From the NCBI RefSeq assembly GCF_001613065.1, contig NZ_BDBQ01000114.1:1-42450 (forward strand): 42,450 nucleotides of DNA, given 5' to 3'. The first letter of the stretch is position 1, and each line of letters opens with the position of its first letter. The notes under the pieces are model-generated. The model was not told where the DNA came from, did not search any database, and saw only the letters and a list, made by a program, of their open reading frames with translations. Positions 24,330 to 32,376 of this stretch are shown piece after piece. This DNA is from Nocardia miyunensis NBRC 108239 (GTDB lineage: Bacteria; Actinomycetota; Actinomycetes; Mycobacteriales; Mycobacteriaceae). Position numbers and translations under genes: made by a program.

Positions 24330-25946
24330 GTGACCCTGCCTCACGATCTGATCCTGCGGTTGGCCCCGCTGCCCGTGCTGATTCCGATGCTCACCGCGGC
24401 CGTGACGCTCATCACCGGCCGACGCCCCCGGGTGCAGCAGGCCGTCTCGGTGATCGCGTTGAGCGCGGTGGTGGCCGTGGCGGCGATGCTGCTGTATCTG
24501 GCGGACCGGAACGGAATGGCCGCGCTGCAGGTCGGCGACTGGCACACCCCGATCGGCATCACCCTGGTGGTGGACCGATTGTCCGCGGCGATGCTGCTGG
24601 TGTCCTCGATCGTGCTGCTCGCGGTGCTCGTCTTCGCGGTCGGGCAGGGTATCAGCGACGGCAACGAACGCCAGCCCACCTCGATCTTCCAGCCGACGTA
24701 CCTCATCCTGAGCGCGGGGGTTTCGATCGCCTTCCTGGCGGGGGATCTGTTCAATCTGTTCGTCGGATTCGAGGTGCTGCTGGCCGCGTCGTTCGTGCTG
24801 CTGACCCTCGGGGCCAGTGCGGAACGCGTGCGGGCCGGTGTGTCGTACGTGATGGTCTCGATGGTCTCCTCGCTGATCTTCCTGACCGGTATCGCCCTGG
24901 CCTACGCCGCGACCGGAACCTTGAATCTGGCGCAGATGGCCGAGCGGATGGGGTCGGTGCCCGGCGGGGTGCGCAGTGCGATCTACGCGGTGCTGCTGGT
25001 CGCGTTCGGCATCAAGGCCGCGGTGTTCCCGCTGTCGAACTGGCTGCCCGATTCCTATCCGACCGCGCCCGCGCCGGTGACCGCGGTCTTCGCCGGTTTG
25101 CTGACGAAAGTCGGTGTCTACGCGATCATTCGGCTGCACACGCTGTTGTTCCCGGCCGCGCATTTCGACCGGATTCTGCTGATCTGCGGTCTGCTGACCA
25201 TGGTGCTGGGCATTCTCGGTGCGATCGCGCAGAGCGATATCAAACGATTGTTGTCGTTCACGCTCGTCAGCCATATCGGCTATCTGATGTTCGGGATCGG
25301 GTTGAACACGTCGCTGGGTCTGGCCGGGACGGTTTACTATGTGGCGCACCACATTCTGGTGCAGACCACGTTGTTCCTGGTGGTCGGACTGATCGAGCGT
25401 CAGGCCGGATCCGCGTCGCTCGAGCGCCTGGGCGGGCTGCTCGCGGCGAGTCCGGCCCTCGCCGTGCTGTTCGGCATTCCGGCGATGAATCTCGGTGGTA
25501 TTCCGCCATTTTCGGGTTTCCTGGGCAAGGTGACGTTGCTCCAGGCAGGCGCCGCGGACGGCAGTTCGCTGTCCTGGGTTCTGGTCGCCGGATCCGTGCT
25601 GACCAGCCTGTTGACGTTGTACGCCATGGCGCGGGTGTGGAGTAAGGCGTTCTGGCGGCCGCGCGCGCAGGCCCCCGAGGGCGAACTCGCCGACGCCGCG
25701 CCCTCGGCCCTGATCGATGAATCGGTCGACATGCTGTTCGACGAACGTCCCGATCCGGGCCGGATGCCGCGGCTGATGCTGATGCCGACGGTCGCGCTGA
25801 TCGCCGTCGGCCTCGCGCTGACCGTGTTCGCCGGGCCGATCCTGAACATCGCGACGCGCACCGCCGGTGATCTGATGGACCGGAACACCTATCTCACAAC
25901 GGTTCTGCATTCTCCGGAGCCGGCGCGGGCGGGTGGTGCGCGATGA
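24330..25946 (+). CDS. mrpD: Mrp antiporter subunit D
   Basis: 538 aa, NuoM/NuoN-like proton-conducting subunit with about 14 helices: NLFVGFEVLLAASFVLL (key Glu), GIKAAVFPLSNWLPDSYPTA (key Lys), GLLTKVGVYAIIRLHTLLFP, SDIKRLLSFTLVSHIGYLMFG. GTG start preceded by GAGG. The TGA overlaps the ATG of mrpE. Confidence 0.96.
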   Translation: MTLPHDLILRLAPLPVLIPMLTAAVTLITGRRPRVQQAVSVIALSAVVAVAAMLLYLADRNGMAALQVGDWHTPIGITLVVDRLSAAMLLVSSIVLLAVLVFAVGQGISDGNERQPTSIFQPTYLILSAGVSIAFLAGDLFNLFVGFEVLLAASFVLLTLGASAERVRAGVSYVMVSMVSSLIFLTGIALAYAATGTLNLAQMAERMGSVPGGVRSAIYAVLLVAFGIKAAVFPLSNWLPDSYPTAPAPVTAVFAGLLTKVGVYAIIRLHTLLFPAAHFDRILLICGLLTMVLGILGAIAQSDIKRLLSFTLVSHIGYLMFGIGLNTSLGLAGTVYYVAHHILVQTTLFLVVGLIERQAGSASLERLGGLLAASPALAVLFGIPAMNLGGIPPFSGFLGKVTLLQAGAADGSSLSWVLVAGSVLTSLLTLYAMARVWSKAFWRPRAQAPEGELADAAPSALIDESVDMLFDERPDPGRMPRLMLMPTVALIAVGLALTVFAGPILNIATRTAGDLMDRNTYLTTVLHSPEPARAGGAR

Positions 25947-26512
25947 GCCTGTCGAGTTTGCTGAGCCGCGAACGGCTGGTCCGCCTGGGCGGGCTGATCT
26001 GGCTGGCGATCGTCTACACCGCGCTGTGGGGAGATTTCAGTGTCGGCAATATCGTGGCCGGATTGGTGATCGGCTCGCTGATCATGCTGCTGCTGCCGTT
26101 GCCGCGGGTCCCGGTTTCGGGGCGGTTGCATCCGCTGTCGCTGCTCGAACTGGTCGTCATGAGTGTGTATTACGCGCTCGAATCCAGTTTGCAGATCGCC
26201 TGGTTCGCGGTGCGGCCGTCCGGTGCGCCGGTCTCGGGTGTGCTGCGGCTGCGGATGGCGATTCGCTCACCGCTGGTGATGGTGCTGTGCGCCGACCTGC
26301 TGAATCTGATTCCCGGCACCATGGTCCTGGAGATCGACCGGACCTCGCACACCATTTGGGTGCATGTGCTCGACGTGGGCAGCGACGAGGCCGTGGAGCG
26401 GTTCTACTTCACCACCCGGCGACTTGAACAGTTGCTGATCCGTTCCTTCGAACGTCCCGGGGAATGGCACGAAACCCTGCGCCCCGAACCCCTGCCGCCC
26501 GAGGAGCGCTGA
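25943..26512 (+). CDS. mrpE: Mrp antiporter subunit E
   Basis: 189 aa. Two or three N-terminal helices and the MnhE hallmark region RSPLVMVLCADLLNLIPGTM followed by VLEIDRTSHTIWVHVLDVG. ATG at 25943 overlaps the mrpD stop. Confidence 0.95.
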   Translation: MSLSSLLSRERLVRLGGLIWLAIVYTALWGDFSVGNIVAGLVIGSLIMLLLPLPRVPVSGRLHPLSLLELVVMSVYYALESSLQIAWFAVRPSGAPVSGVLRLRMAIRSPLVMVLCADLLNLIPGTMVLEIDRTSHTIWVHVLDVGSDEAVERFYFTTRRLEQLLIRSFERPGEWHETLRPEPLPPEER

Positions 26513-26552
26513 TGGGCGCGCGAACCGGGCAGCGCACGAGACAGGAGGACTC

Positions 26553-26813
26553 ATGACGATCGTCGCGATCATCGCGGGTGTATTGCTGGCGGGTGCGGCC
26601 GTGCTCACCGGATATCGCGTCCTGTGCGGACCGAGCACGCTGGACCGGGTGGTCGGGGTCGACTCGCTGGTCGCCATCACCGCGTCGGGCCTGGCGGTCT
26701 GGGCGGCCTACAGCAACGACGCCACCGTCCTGCCCGGCATCGTGGCACTGGCCCTGGTCGGCTTCCTGGGCTCCGCCGCGGTCTCTCGCTTCCGTGTCCG
26801 GGACGACCGATGA
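26553..26813 (+). CDS. mrpF: Mrp antiporter subunit F
   Basis: 86 aa, three helices with the MnhF signature YRVLCGPSTLDRVVGVDSL. Start ATG 26553 with AGGAGG at ideal spacing. Its stop overlaps the mrpG start. Confidence 0.95.
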   Translation: MTIVAIIAGVLLAGAAVLTGYRVLCGPSTLDRVVGVDSLVAITASGLAVWAAYSNDATVLPGIVALALVGFLGSAAVSRFRVRDDR

Positions 26814-27166
26814 TGTGGTTCGACACGGCCCTGCGCTGGTTCTCCTGCGTGCTGATCCTGCTCGGTTCGGCCTTCGCCCTGACCGCGGCCGTCGCGATCG
26901 TGCGTTTCCCGGACACCCTGTCTCGCATGCACGCGGCGACGAAACCGCAGGTCGTCGGCCTGATTCTGATCCTGATCGGCGCGTTCATCCAGTTGCGCGG
27001 GCACGGCAACGTCTGGATGCTCGTCCTGGTCGGCCTGTTCACCCTGCTCACCGCCCCCGCCATCGCCCACCTGATCGGCCGCACCGCCTACCGCGAACAA
27101 CGCGGCCGCGACGGACTCCTGCTGATCAACGAACTCGGCGACGACGACACGGACTCGCCGGCCTGA
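26810..27166 (+). CDS. mrpG: Mrp antiporter subunit G
   Basis: 118 aa. Two or three helices and the MnhG motif VRFPDTLSRMHAATKPQVVG. Start at ATG 26810, overlapping the mrpF stop; the next codon is also ATG. Last gene of the operon. Confidence 0.95.
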   Translation: MMWFDTALRWFSCVLILLGSAFALTAAVAIVRFPDTLSRMHAATKPQVVGLILILIGAFIQLRGHGNVWMLVLVGLFTLLTAPAIAHLIGRTAYREQRGRDGLLLINELGDDDTDSPA

Positions 27167-27512
27167 GAAGACGTCCGGATCGGTCGCCGTGACGTGCCCG
27201 GAATCGTTTGTGCCGGAGCGGCTTCGGTAGGGCACGGTCACAAGCACGCAGTGGCACAGGGCGTTTCGGTCAGGTCACGGGCCCACATCGACGGGCCGAG
27301 ACCGAGTGGTCCGGGCGCGACGGATGGCGGTGACCGGGCAGCTGGGCCCGATCACGCAGTCACGCAGGATGTTTCGGTCAAGGCCCTCCGCACACATCGA
27401 CCTGCCCGGACCGATGGGGTAGTCCGGAACATGGCGGCCGCGATCACGCGGCGATGTCGCATCGAGCGGCCCGCCGCGAGTCCGCGCGGACCGGACGATG
27501 CGAACCGCTCGC
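27167..27512. other. Convergent intergenic region with an imperfect duplication
   Basis: This 346-bp stretch lies between the ends of mrpG and pssA. It holds an imperfect direct repeat of about 65 bp (27245-27309 and 27353-27418, period 108 bp), sharing CACGCAGT, GTTTCGGTCA and CACATCGAC. Open frames run through it on both strands but resemble no protein. I see no clear terminator. Confidence 0.5.
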
Positions 27513-28412
27513 TCAGCGAGGTGGGGTGTCCTCCGGGAAGTTCCGGCCGCCCGGTCGGCGCAGGCGCAGGCGCGCGGTCGAACCGCGCAGCGGCGGCAGA
27601 GCCGGGCGACGTCGGGTGGCGCGGCGCTGAGCGCGGCGTTCGGCCGGTTTGTGGTGCCAGGTCTCCGGGCGGGCGGCGACCCAGCGGGCCGAACGCCAGG
27701 CGAACGGGATGTGCCCGAGGTACACCACGACCAGCACCATCAGCAGGATCAGCGGATAGGTGACCAGCGCGGCGGCGATCAGCGCGACCAGGACCAGCAG
27801 CATTGCCGCGGCCTGCGGTGCGACCGACACCGACTTCATCGCCAGCGTCGGGATGGTGCTCACGGCCAGCAGCGCGGTGAAGACGGTCCAGACCGCGATG
27901 GCCGGGAGCGAATTCCACCAGCCGCTGCCGAACTGTTCGTGCACCGCGACCGGCAGCAGCGCGGTCAGCGCGGCCGCGGGCGCGGGCACGCCGGTGAAGT
28001 ATTCGCGCTGCCAGTCCGGGCGGGTGTCGTCGTCCAGCAGGGTGTTGAACCTGGCCAGCCGCAGCACCAGGCTGACCGTGTAGATCAGCGCGATGATCCA
28101 CCCGACGCTGTTCTTCTGCAGGAACGACACGTACAGCACCAGCGCGGGCGCGACGCCGAAGGAGATCGCGTCGGCCAGCGAGTCGAGTTCCGCGCCTATC
28201 CGCGTGGTGGCGTCGAGCAGCCGCGCGAGCCGCCCGTCGAGCGCGTCCAGGACCGCGGCCGCGCCGATCATCGCCAGCGCGACCCCGCGAGAGCCGTCCA
28301 GGGCGAATTTCACCGCGGACAGTCCGGCGCACAGCGCCAGGATCGTGACGATGCTGGGCAGCAGCCGAACCGTGCGGCGCCGTCCCTGGACGATCACAGC
28401 CTTCTCGATCAT
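27513..28412 (-). CDS. pssA: CDP-diacylglycerol-serine O-phosphatidyltransferase
   Basis: 299 aa. It makes phosphatidylserine from CDP-diacylglycerol and serine at the membrane. The CDP-alcohol phosphotransferase motif DGx2ARx8Gx3Dx3D is complete (D59, G60, A63, R64, G73, D77, D81). Six to eight hydrophobic segments, then a very basic C-terminal tail rich in Arg and Pro (about 245-299). Its ATG overlaps the psd stop (ATGA), so the two are coupled. Confidence 0.95.
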   Translation of the reverse strand: MIEKAVIVQGRRRTVRLLPSIVTILALCAGLSAVKFALDGSRGVALAMIGAAAVLDALDGRLARLLDATTRIGAELDSLADAISFGVAPALVLYVSFLQKNSVGWIIALIYTVSLVLRLARFNTLLDDDTRPDWQREYFTGVPAPAAALTALLPVAVHEQFGSGWWNSLPAIAVWTVFTALLAVSTIPTLAMKSVSVAPQAAAMLLVLVALIAAALVTYPLILLMVLVVVYLGHIPFAWRSARWVAARPETWHHKPAERRAQRRATRRRPALPPLRGSTARLRLRRPGGRNFPEDTPPR

Positions 28413-29125
28413 GAGACCAGTTCTGCCAGCACCGTCTCCCCGCCGATCGTGCGCTGCCCGGGTTCGACGAGCAGCCGGGTTCCGGCCGGGAAGTAGGTGT
28501 CGACGCGGGAACCGAAGCGGATCAGCCCGTAGGTCTCGCCGATGGTGAGCTTGTCACCGGCCTTGGCGTCGCACACGATCCGGCGGGCCAGCAGTCCGGC
28601 GATCTGCACGACCGTGATCAGTTGCCCGGCCGCGGTCTCGACGACCACCGTGTTGCGCTCGTTCACCGAACTCGCCTCGGGCAGGTCCGCCGAGCGGAAT
28701 TGTCCACGCCGATAAGCGATCTCGCGCACGATGCCGGAGACCGGCATGCGCTGCACATGCACGTCCAGCACCGAAAGGAAGATGCTCACCCGCGGCACCT
28801 CGCCCTCGCCCAGGTGCAGTTCGGCGGGCGGCGCGGCCGTGTCGACCAGGGCGACCTCACCGTCGGCCGGTGCGACCACGACGCCGGGCCGGTTCGGCGG
28901 GACGCGGTGCGGATGCCGGAAGAAGGCGGCCGAGGCCGCGGCCACGGTGATCCCCGCGCGGCGTACCCATTTGCGCCGCCGCGCCACCAGCGCCACCGCC
29001 AGCGGCGTCGCCACGAACGGCAGACCGGCGGGGTGCAGCGGCGGAATCGCGGCGCGAACCAGGTCGGCGAGATGGCCGAGTCCGGATTGTTCGGGCGTGC
29101 CGGGCGGGGTGGGGCGGCGGGCCAC
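28409..29125 (-). CDS. psd: Phosphatidylserine decarboxylase proenzyme
   Basis: 238 aa, the short Psd type. It turns phosphatidylserine into phosphatidylethanolamine and self-cleaves at Gly-Ser (G205-S206 in IRFGSRVD) to make the pyruvoyl group. Other family blocks: FFRHPHRVPP, VVAPADGEV, IFLSVLDVHVQRMPVSG, NERNTVVVET. GTG 29125 has AAGAGGAG just upstream; the extension to 29197 has no such site. First gene of psd-pssA. Confidence 0.95.
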   Translation of the reverse strand: MARRPTPPGTPEQSGLGHLADLVRAAIPPLHPAGLPFVATPLAVALVARRRKWVRRAGITVAAASAAFFRHPHRVPPNRPGVVVAPADGEVALVDTAAPPAELHLGEGEVPRVSIFLSVLDVHVQRMPVSGIVREIAYRRGQFRSADLPEASSVNERNTVVVETAAGQLITVVQIAGLLARRIVCDAKAGDKLTIGETYGLIRFGSRVDTYFPAGTRLLVEPGQRTIGGETVLAELVS

Positions 29126-29396
29126 GGGCTCCTCTTTCGTGCATGGACAGGGGTATCGCGGGTATCCGTGACGCATTCGGTCTCGGACCGCGCTCACACC
29201 TTACGGGAACAAGACCGTCCCGGGGCAGGGCCGCGAACAGGCGGCGAACGGGACATAGTGGAATCGATTGTGACTTTCCTCAACCTGACGCTACAGTTCG
29301 GGATAATATGAGGGGGCCTCATGTCTACCGTTTTGCAACCGGTCGTTCGAGGCCCGATGAAGGATGCCAGCGTAGGTACACAAGAGGAGAAGCACG

Positions 29397-30425
29397 ATGG
29401 CTGCTCGACTCGCCCAGGTCGAAGGGGCAGAGCACACCGCGATGCTCGGGCTCGGCGTGTACCGCCCAGCCCGGGTCGTCACCAATGACGAGGTCGCCGG
29501 GCCGATCGATTCCAGCGACGAATGGATCTACAGCCGTTCGGGCATCCGGACCAGGCGGTTCGCCTCGGATGCGGAGACCATAGTCGGCATGAGCGCCGCG
29601 GCCGGCCGCGATGCGCTCGGCGCCGCCGGGATCTCGCCCGAGCAGGTCGACTGCGTCATCGTGGCCACCTCGACGTGGCTGCTGCTGACTCCCGCCGCCG
29701 CCCCGCAGATCGCCACCGAACTGGGCATGAACCACCCCGCCGCCTTCGACATCTCCGCCGGATGCGCCGGGTTCTGTCACGCCATCGCGGTTGCCTCCGA
29801 CCTGGTCAAGGGGGGTACCGCCCGGCATGCGCTGGTGATCGGGGTGGAGCGGCTGACCGATGCGGTGAATCCGGCCGATCGCGGCACGGCCTTCCTGTTC
29901 GCCGACGGCGCGGGCGCGGTAGTGATCGGCCCGTCCGACGAGCCGGGCATCGGCCCGACGGTCTGGGGTTCGGACGGCACCCAGCATCGCGCGATCCGGC
30001 AGGACAAGGACTGGATGGAGTTCTTCACCGAGATCGACGAGAAGGGGCCCGATGCGGTGCGGCCGTATCTGGCGATGGAGGGCACGGCGGTATTCCGCTG
30101 GGCCGCACACTCTTTGAAGGCGGTCTGCCTGGACGCCATCGAGCGCGCCGGGCTCACCCCCACCGATATCGACGCGATGGTTCCGCATCAGGCCAACGGC
30201 CGCATCATCGAGATCATGGCCCGCGAGCTGAAGCTGTCCCAGGACACCGCGCTGGCGAACGACATCGAGCACACCGGGAACACCTCGGCCGCCTCGATTC
30301 CGCTGGCCATGGAGGCGCTGCTGCGGTCGGGGGAGACCAAACCCGGCGCGGACGCACTGCTGGTCGCATTCGGCGCCGGGCTCTCCTATGCCGCGCAGGT
30401 CGTGAAACTCCCCAACTGGCAGTAA
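29397..30425 (+). CDS. Beta-ketoacyl-ACP synthase III (FabH-like)
   Basis: 342 aa. A thiolase-fold condensing enzyme that starts or extends fatty-acid chains with acyl-CoA and malonyl-ACP. Catalytic triad in order: C123 in DISAGCAGFC, H264 in VPHQANGRI, N295 in HTGNTSAAS. DEWIYSRSGIRTRR near residue 41 is the usual FabH entry. RBS GAGGAG nine bases before the ATG. It is not next to other fatty-acid genes, so a dedicated role (starter unit for a special lipid) is possible. A TAATAT-rich region at 29302-29310 is a likely -10. The stop codon lies inside repeat copy B. Confidence 0.92.
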   Translation: MAARLAQVEGAEHTAMLGLGVYRPARVVTNDEVAGPIDSSDEWIYSRSGIRTRRFASDAETIVGMSAAAGRDALGAAGISPEQVDCVIVATSTWLLLTPAAAPQIATELGMNHPAAFDISAGCAGFCHAIAVASDLVKGGTARHALVIGVERLTDAVNPADRGTAFLFADGAGAVVIGPSDEPGIGPTVWGSDGTQHRAIRQDKDWMEFFTEIDEKGPDAVRPYLAMEGTAVFRWAAHSLKAVCLDAIERAGLTPTDIDAMVPHQANGRIIEIMARELKLSQDTALANDIEHTGNTSAASIPLAMEALLRSGETKPGADALLVAFGAGLSYAAQVVKLPNWQ

Positions 30426-30506
30426 TTTTGGCCTCCGCTCCGGTCAGTCCAGAATCGACCCGGGCCGCGGCCTTTGGTGTTGACGTTGCCAGGGGTGGGT
30501 GGAACA
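30420..30506 (-). repeat. Dispersed intergenic repeat, copy B
   Basis: Read on the minus strand it runs GTTCCACCCACC..., AGGCCGCGGCCCGGGTCGAT, TCTGGACTGA and GGAGCGGAGGCCAAAATTAC. Compared with the 19-mer in other copies it lacks 5 bp (CGAAG). It occupies nearly the whole gap between two convergent genes and includes the fabH stop codon. Confidence 0.8.
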
Positions 30507-30533
30507 GCGTGCTGTCGGTGGGGCTTTCGGCTA

Positions 30534-31232
30534 TCAGTCGAGGTTCCAGGTCACGGTGACGGTGAACGTCACCGTCTGCGTGCCCGGCTCCAGCGGAATG
30601 TCCGGCACCGCCGCCTGCTTGTGCAGCGACGGGGAGGGGGACGTGTCACCGCTGCTGGTCTCGTTGATGGTCTTCACCGTCCCCAGCTTCAGCCCGGACA
30701 GCACCGCGTACTGCTCGGCCCGTGATTTCGCGTCGGCGAAGGCGCGGGCGCGGGCGTCGGCGAGCAGTTTGGAATTGTCGTCCAGCGCGAACGAGACCGA
30801 GTCGACCCGGGTGTCGTTACCGCCGGCCTGCGTCGCCGCACCGAGGATGGCCGAGGCCTTGGTCAGATCGCGGACCGCGACGTGCACGGTGTTGCCGGAC
30901 CGATAACCGGTGACCGTCTGGTCGGGGCCGTACTGCGGCTGCACCGAGACGTCGGTGGTGCGGATGTCCTCCCGCTTGGCTCCCGCGGCGACCATGGCAT
31001 CGACGACCGCCCGGGCCTTGGCGCTCGCCGTCGAGATGGCCGTGGACACGTCCGGCGCGGTCACCTCGACACCGAGATCGGAGTTCAGCGTGTCCGGGGT
31101 CCCCTGCACCTCGCCCGAGCCGATCACGGTGACGTCCCGGCCGGGTGCGGGAGTGGAATCCGAACTCCCGCACCCGGACAGCAGGGCAACGGTCCCGGCG
31201 AGAGCGGCAACAGAGCCACAAAATCGTCGCAC
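30534..31232 (-). CDS. SIMPL-domain lipoprotein
   Basis: 232 aa. The GTG at 31232 gives MRRFCGSVAALAGTVALLSGC, a signal peptide with lipobox LSGC and lipid-anchored C21. The remainder is a SIMPL/DUF541 domain (VTVIGSGEVQGTPDTLNSDLGVEV, ARARAFADAKSRAEQYAVL, QTVTFTVTVTWNLD), a periplasmic or cell-envelope fold of uncertain function. The longer frame to 31331 is rejected because the lipoprotein signal starts here. Repeat copy D abuts this start and its GGAGG lies 11 bases before the GTG. Confidence 0.88.
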   Translation of the reverse strand: MRRFCGSVAALAGTVALLSGCGSSDSTPAPGRDVTVIGSGEVQGTPDTLNSDLGVEVTAPDVSTAISTASAKARAVVDAMVAAGAKREDIRTTDVSVQPQYGPDQTVTGYRSGNTVHVAVRDLTKASAILGAATQAGGNDTRVDSVSFALDDNSKLLADARARAFADAKSRAEQYAVLSGLKLGTVKTINETSSGDTSPSPSLHKQAAVPDIPLEPGTQTVTFTVTVTWNLD

Positions 31233-31261
31233 AGTATCTTTGGCCTCCGCTTCGCTCCGGC
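31233..31261 (-). repeat. Dispersed intergenic repeat, copy D (right end only)
   Basis: The 19-mer GCCGGAGCGAAGCGGAGGC is on the minus strand at 31243-31261, followed by CAAAGATACT and the GTG of the SIMPL lipoprotein. The left part of the element is not recognisable here; a different hairpin takes its place. Confidence 0.85.
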
Positions 31262-31263
31262 GT

Positions 31264-31292
31264 GTTTTCGGCGCCCGAGCCGCGCCGAAAAC
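31264..31292 (-). terminator. Inverted repeat between the SRPBCC and SIMPL genes
   Basis: GTTTTCGGCG and CGCCGAAAAC form a perfect 10-bp stem with a 9-base loop, about 110 bp after the SRPBCC stop. Probable terminator; it directly abuts repeat copy D and may be part of that element. Confidence 0.5.
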
Positions 31293-31399
31293 TTTGTGGT
31301 TGGCGTATTTTGCCGGACTGTTCCGGTACACGGGGACTTTTCGCCGCTGGGCGCGTTGCGAGGTGGTTGTCTCCGGCCTTCGTTGCTGGTCCGGGCGGT

Positions 31400-31846
31400 T
31401 CAGCGCTCCACCGCGGTTTTGATCTTGTTCAGGGTTTCGTTCATGCCGGAGATCAGGCGGGTTTCGAACTTCTCCTCGCCGCCGAGGAGGGCGTCGATCA
31501 TGATCCGGACCGGTTTGCGGACGCCGTTCGGGACGTCGCGGCGCTCGGTGACGCGGGTGCCCGAATCGGTGGGCTCGAGGGTGTAGCTCCAGATCGTGCT
31601 GTTCTCGTTCATCCGGAACGCGAAGGCGCGGTCGGGTTCGAAGCGCACGATCCGGGACGTGGTGGGGTAGTAGTACGTGTCGTGATTGAGGTTGACCGTC
31701 CAGGTACCGGCGCGCACGGTGCCGAGCGGGATCATCCGGACGGTGTTCGGGCTGAACTCCGGCATCCGCTTCAGATCGGTCAGCACCGCCCAGACCCGCT
31801 CCGGCGACGCGGCGATCTCGATGGTGGCTTCCAGGGGTTTCGGCAA
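31400..31846 (-). CDS. SRPBCC-family (START-like) protein
   Basis: 148 aa. PLEATIEIAASPERVWAVLT is the typical first strand and helix of a polyketide-cyclase/SRPBCC ligand-binding fold; GTRVTERRDVPNGV and a C-terminal helix complete it. Ligand unknown. TTG 31846 is chosen as start because CCGGAGG stands six bases before it and the fold starts there; the long open frame to 32407 is antisense to other genes. Confidence 0.75.
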   Translation of the reverse strand: MPKPLEATIEIAASPERVWAVLTDLKRMPEFSPNTVRMIPLGTVRAGTWTVNLNHDTYYYPTTSRIVRFEPDRAFAFRMNENSTIWSYTLEPTDSGTRVTERRDVPNGVRKPVRIMIDALLGGEEKFETRLISGMNETLNKIKTAVER

Positions 31847-31958
31847 CGTCGCCTCCGGGCGTGTGACGGTGTGACTGTCGGTACCAGGAAATCGTACTGG
31901 GAGCGGCGTCCCTCGCAATCGGTGAGCCGGGTCACTCGTCGAATGAAGATCAACTAGG

Positions 31959-31974
31959 TCACATTCCGATGTGA
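31959..31974. promoter_or_regulatory. Palindrome TCACAT-N4-ATGTGA, candidate operator
   Basis: A perfect 6+6 inverted repeat between the divergent SRPBCC gene and the small ORF at 32082. The arm order is opposite to that of a CRP site, so I do not assign it to CRP. Confidence 0.4.
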
Positions 31975-32081
31975 AGGGTGTCCCAGTCGGTAATAAACGA
32001 CGCACAATGGCAGATAGAGATAACGGCAGGCAACGAAGCAACCGACTGGAGTATGTCCCGTCCCATGTGAGGTGATCGGCC

Positions 32082-32273
32082 GTGAATTTGCGTACGCTCC
32101 TGCACCGGCAGGCGGATTCACTTCCCCTGCTACCGGTTTCCGAGACCGAGCACATCCATCTCCCCCGCAAGCACGGCAAACGAGCGCGGGCAGATCTGGA
32201 AGAACGACTCGAACGACTGCTCACCCCGACCGAGCGCGATATCGTCGAACATCGCCCGCCGGGCGGATCGTGA
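32082..32273 (+). CDS. Small hypothetical protein
   Basis: 63 aa, polar, with a mixed-charge helix RADLEERLERLLTPTERDI. GTG start with GAGGTGAT at suitable spacing, 104 bp before the response-regulator flavoprotein on the same strand. I do not recognise the family. It may be the first gene of that transcription unit. Confidence 0.5.
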   Translation: MNLRTLLHRQADSLPLLPVSETEHIHLPRKHGKRARADLEERLERLLTPTERDIVEHRPPGGS

Positions 32274-32376
32274 TTCCGCGCATGTCCGGGTGCAGCGGAG
32301 TGGCAGGCAGCGGGCGTGGTCCTGCTGACAGCGAAAGCGATATACGGCACTTGCGCACACCATCCATACTTTTGAG

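Noticed and set aside
29321..29486. Short ORF from ATG 29321 (MSTVLQPVVRGPMKDAS...) upstream of fabH
   Set aside because: It has no convincing RBS, overlaps the fabH start out of frame and looks like untranslated leader.
31959..31974. CRP-binding site
   Set aside because: The arms are TCACA...TGTGA, the reverse of the CRP order TGTGA-N6-TCACA; it is kept only as an unassigned palindrome.
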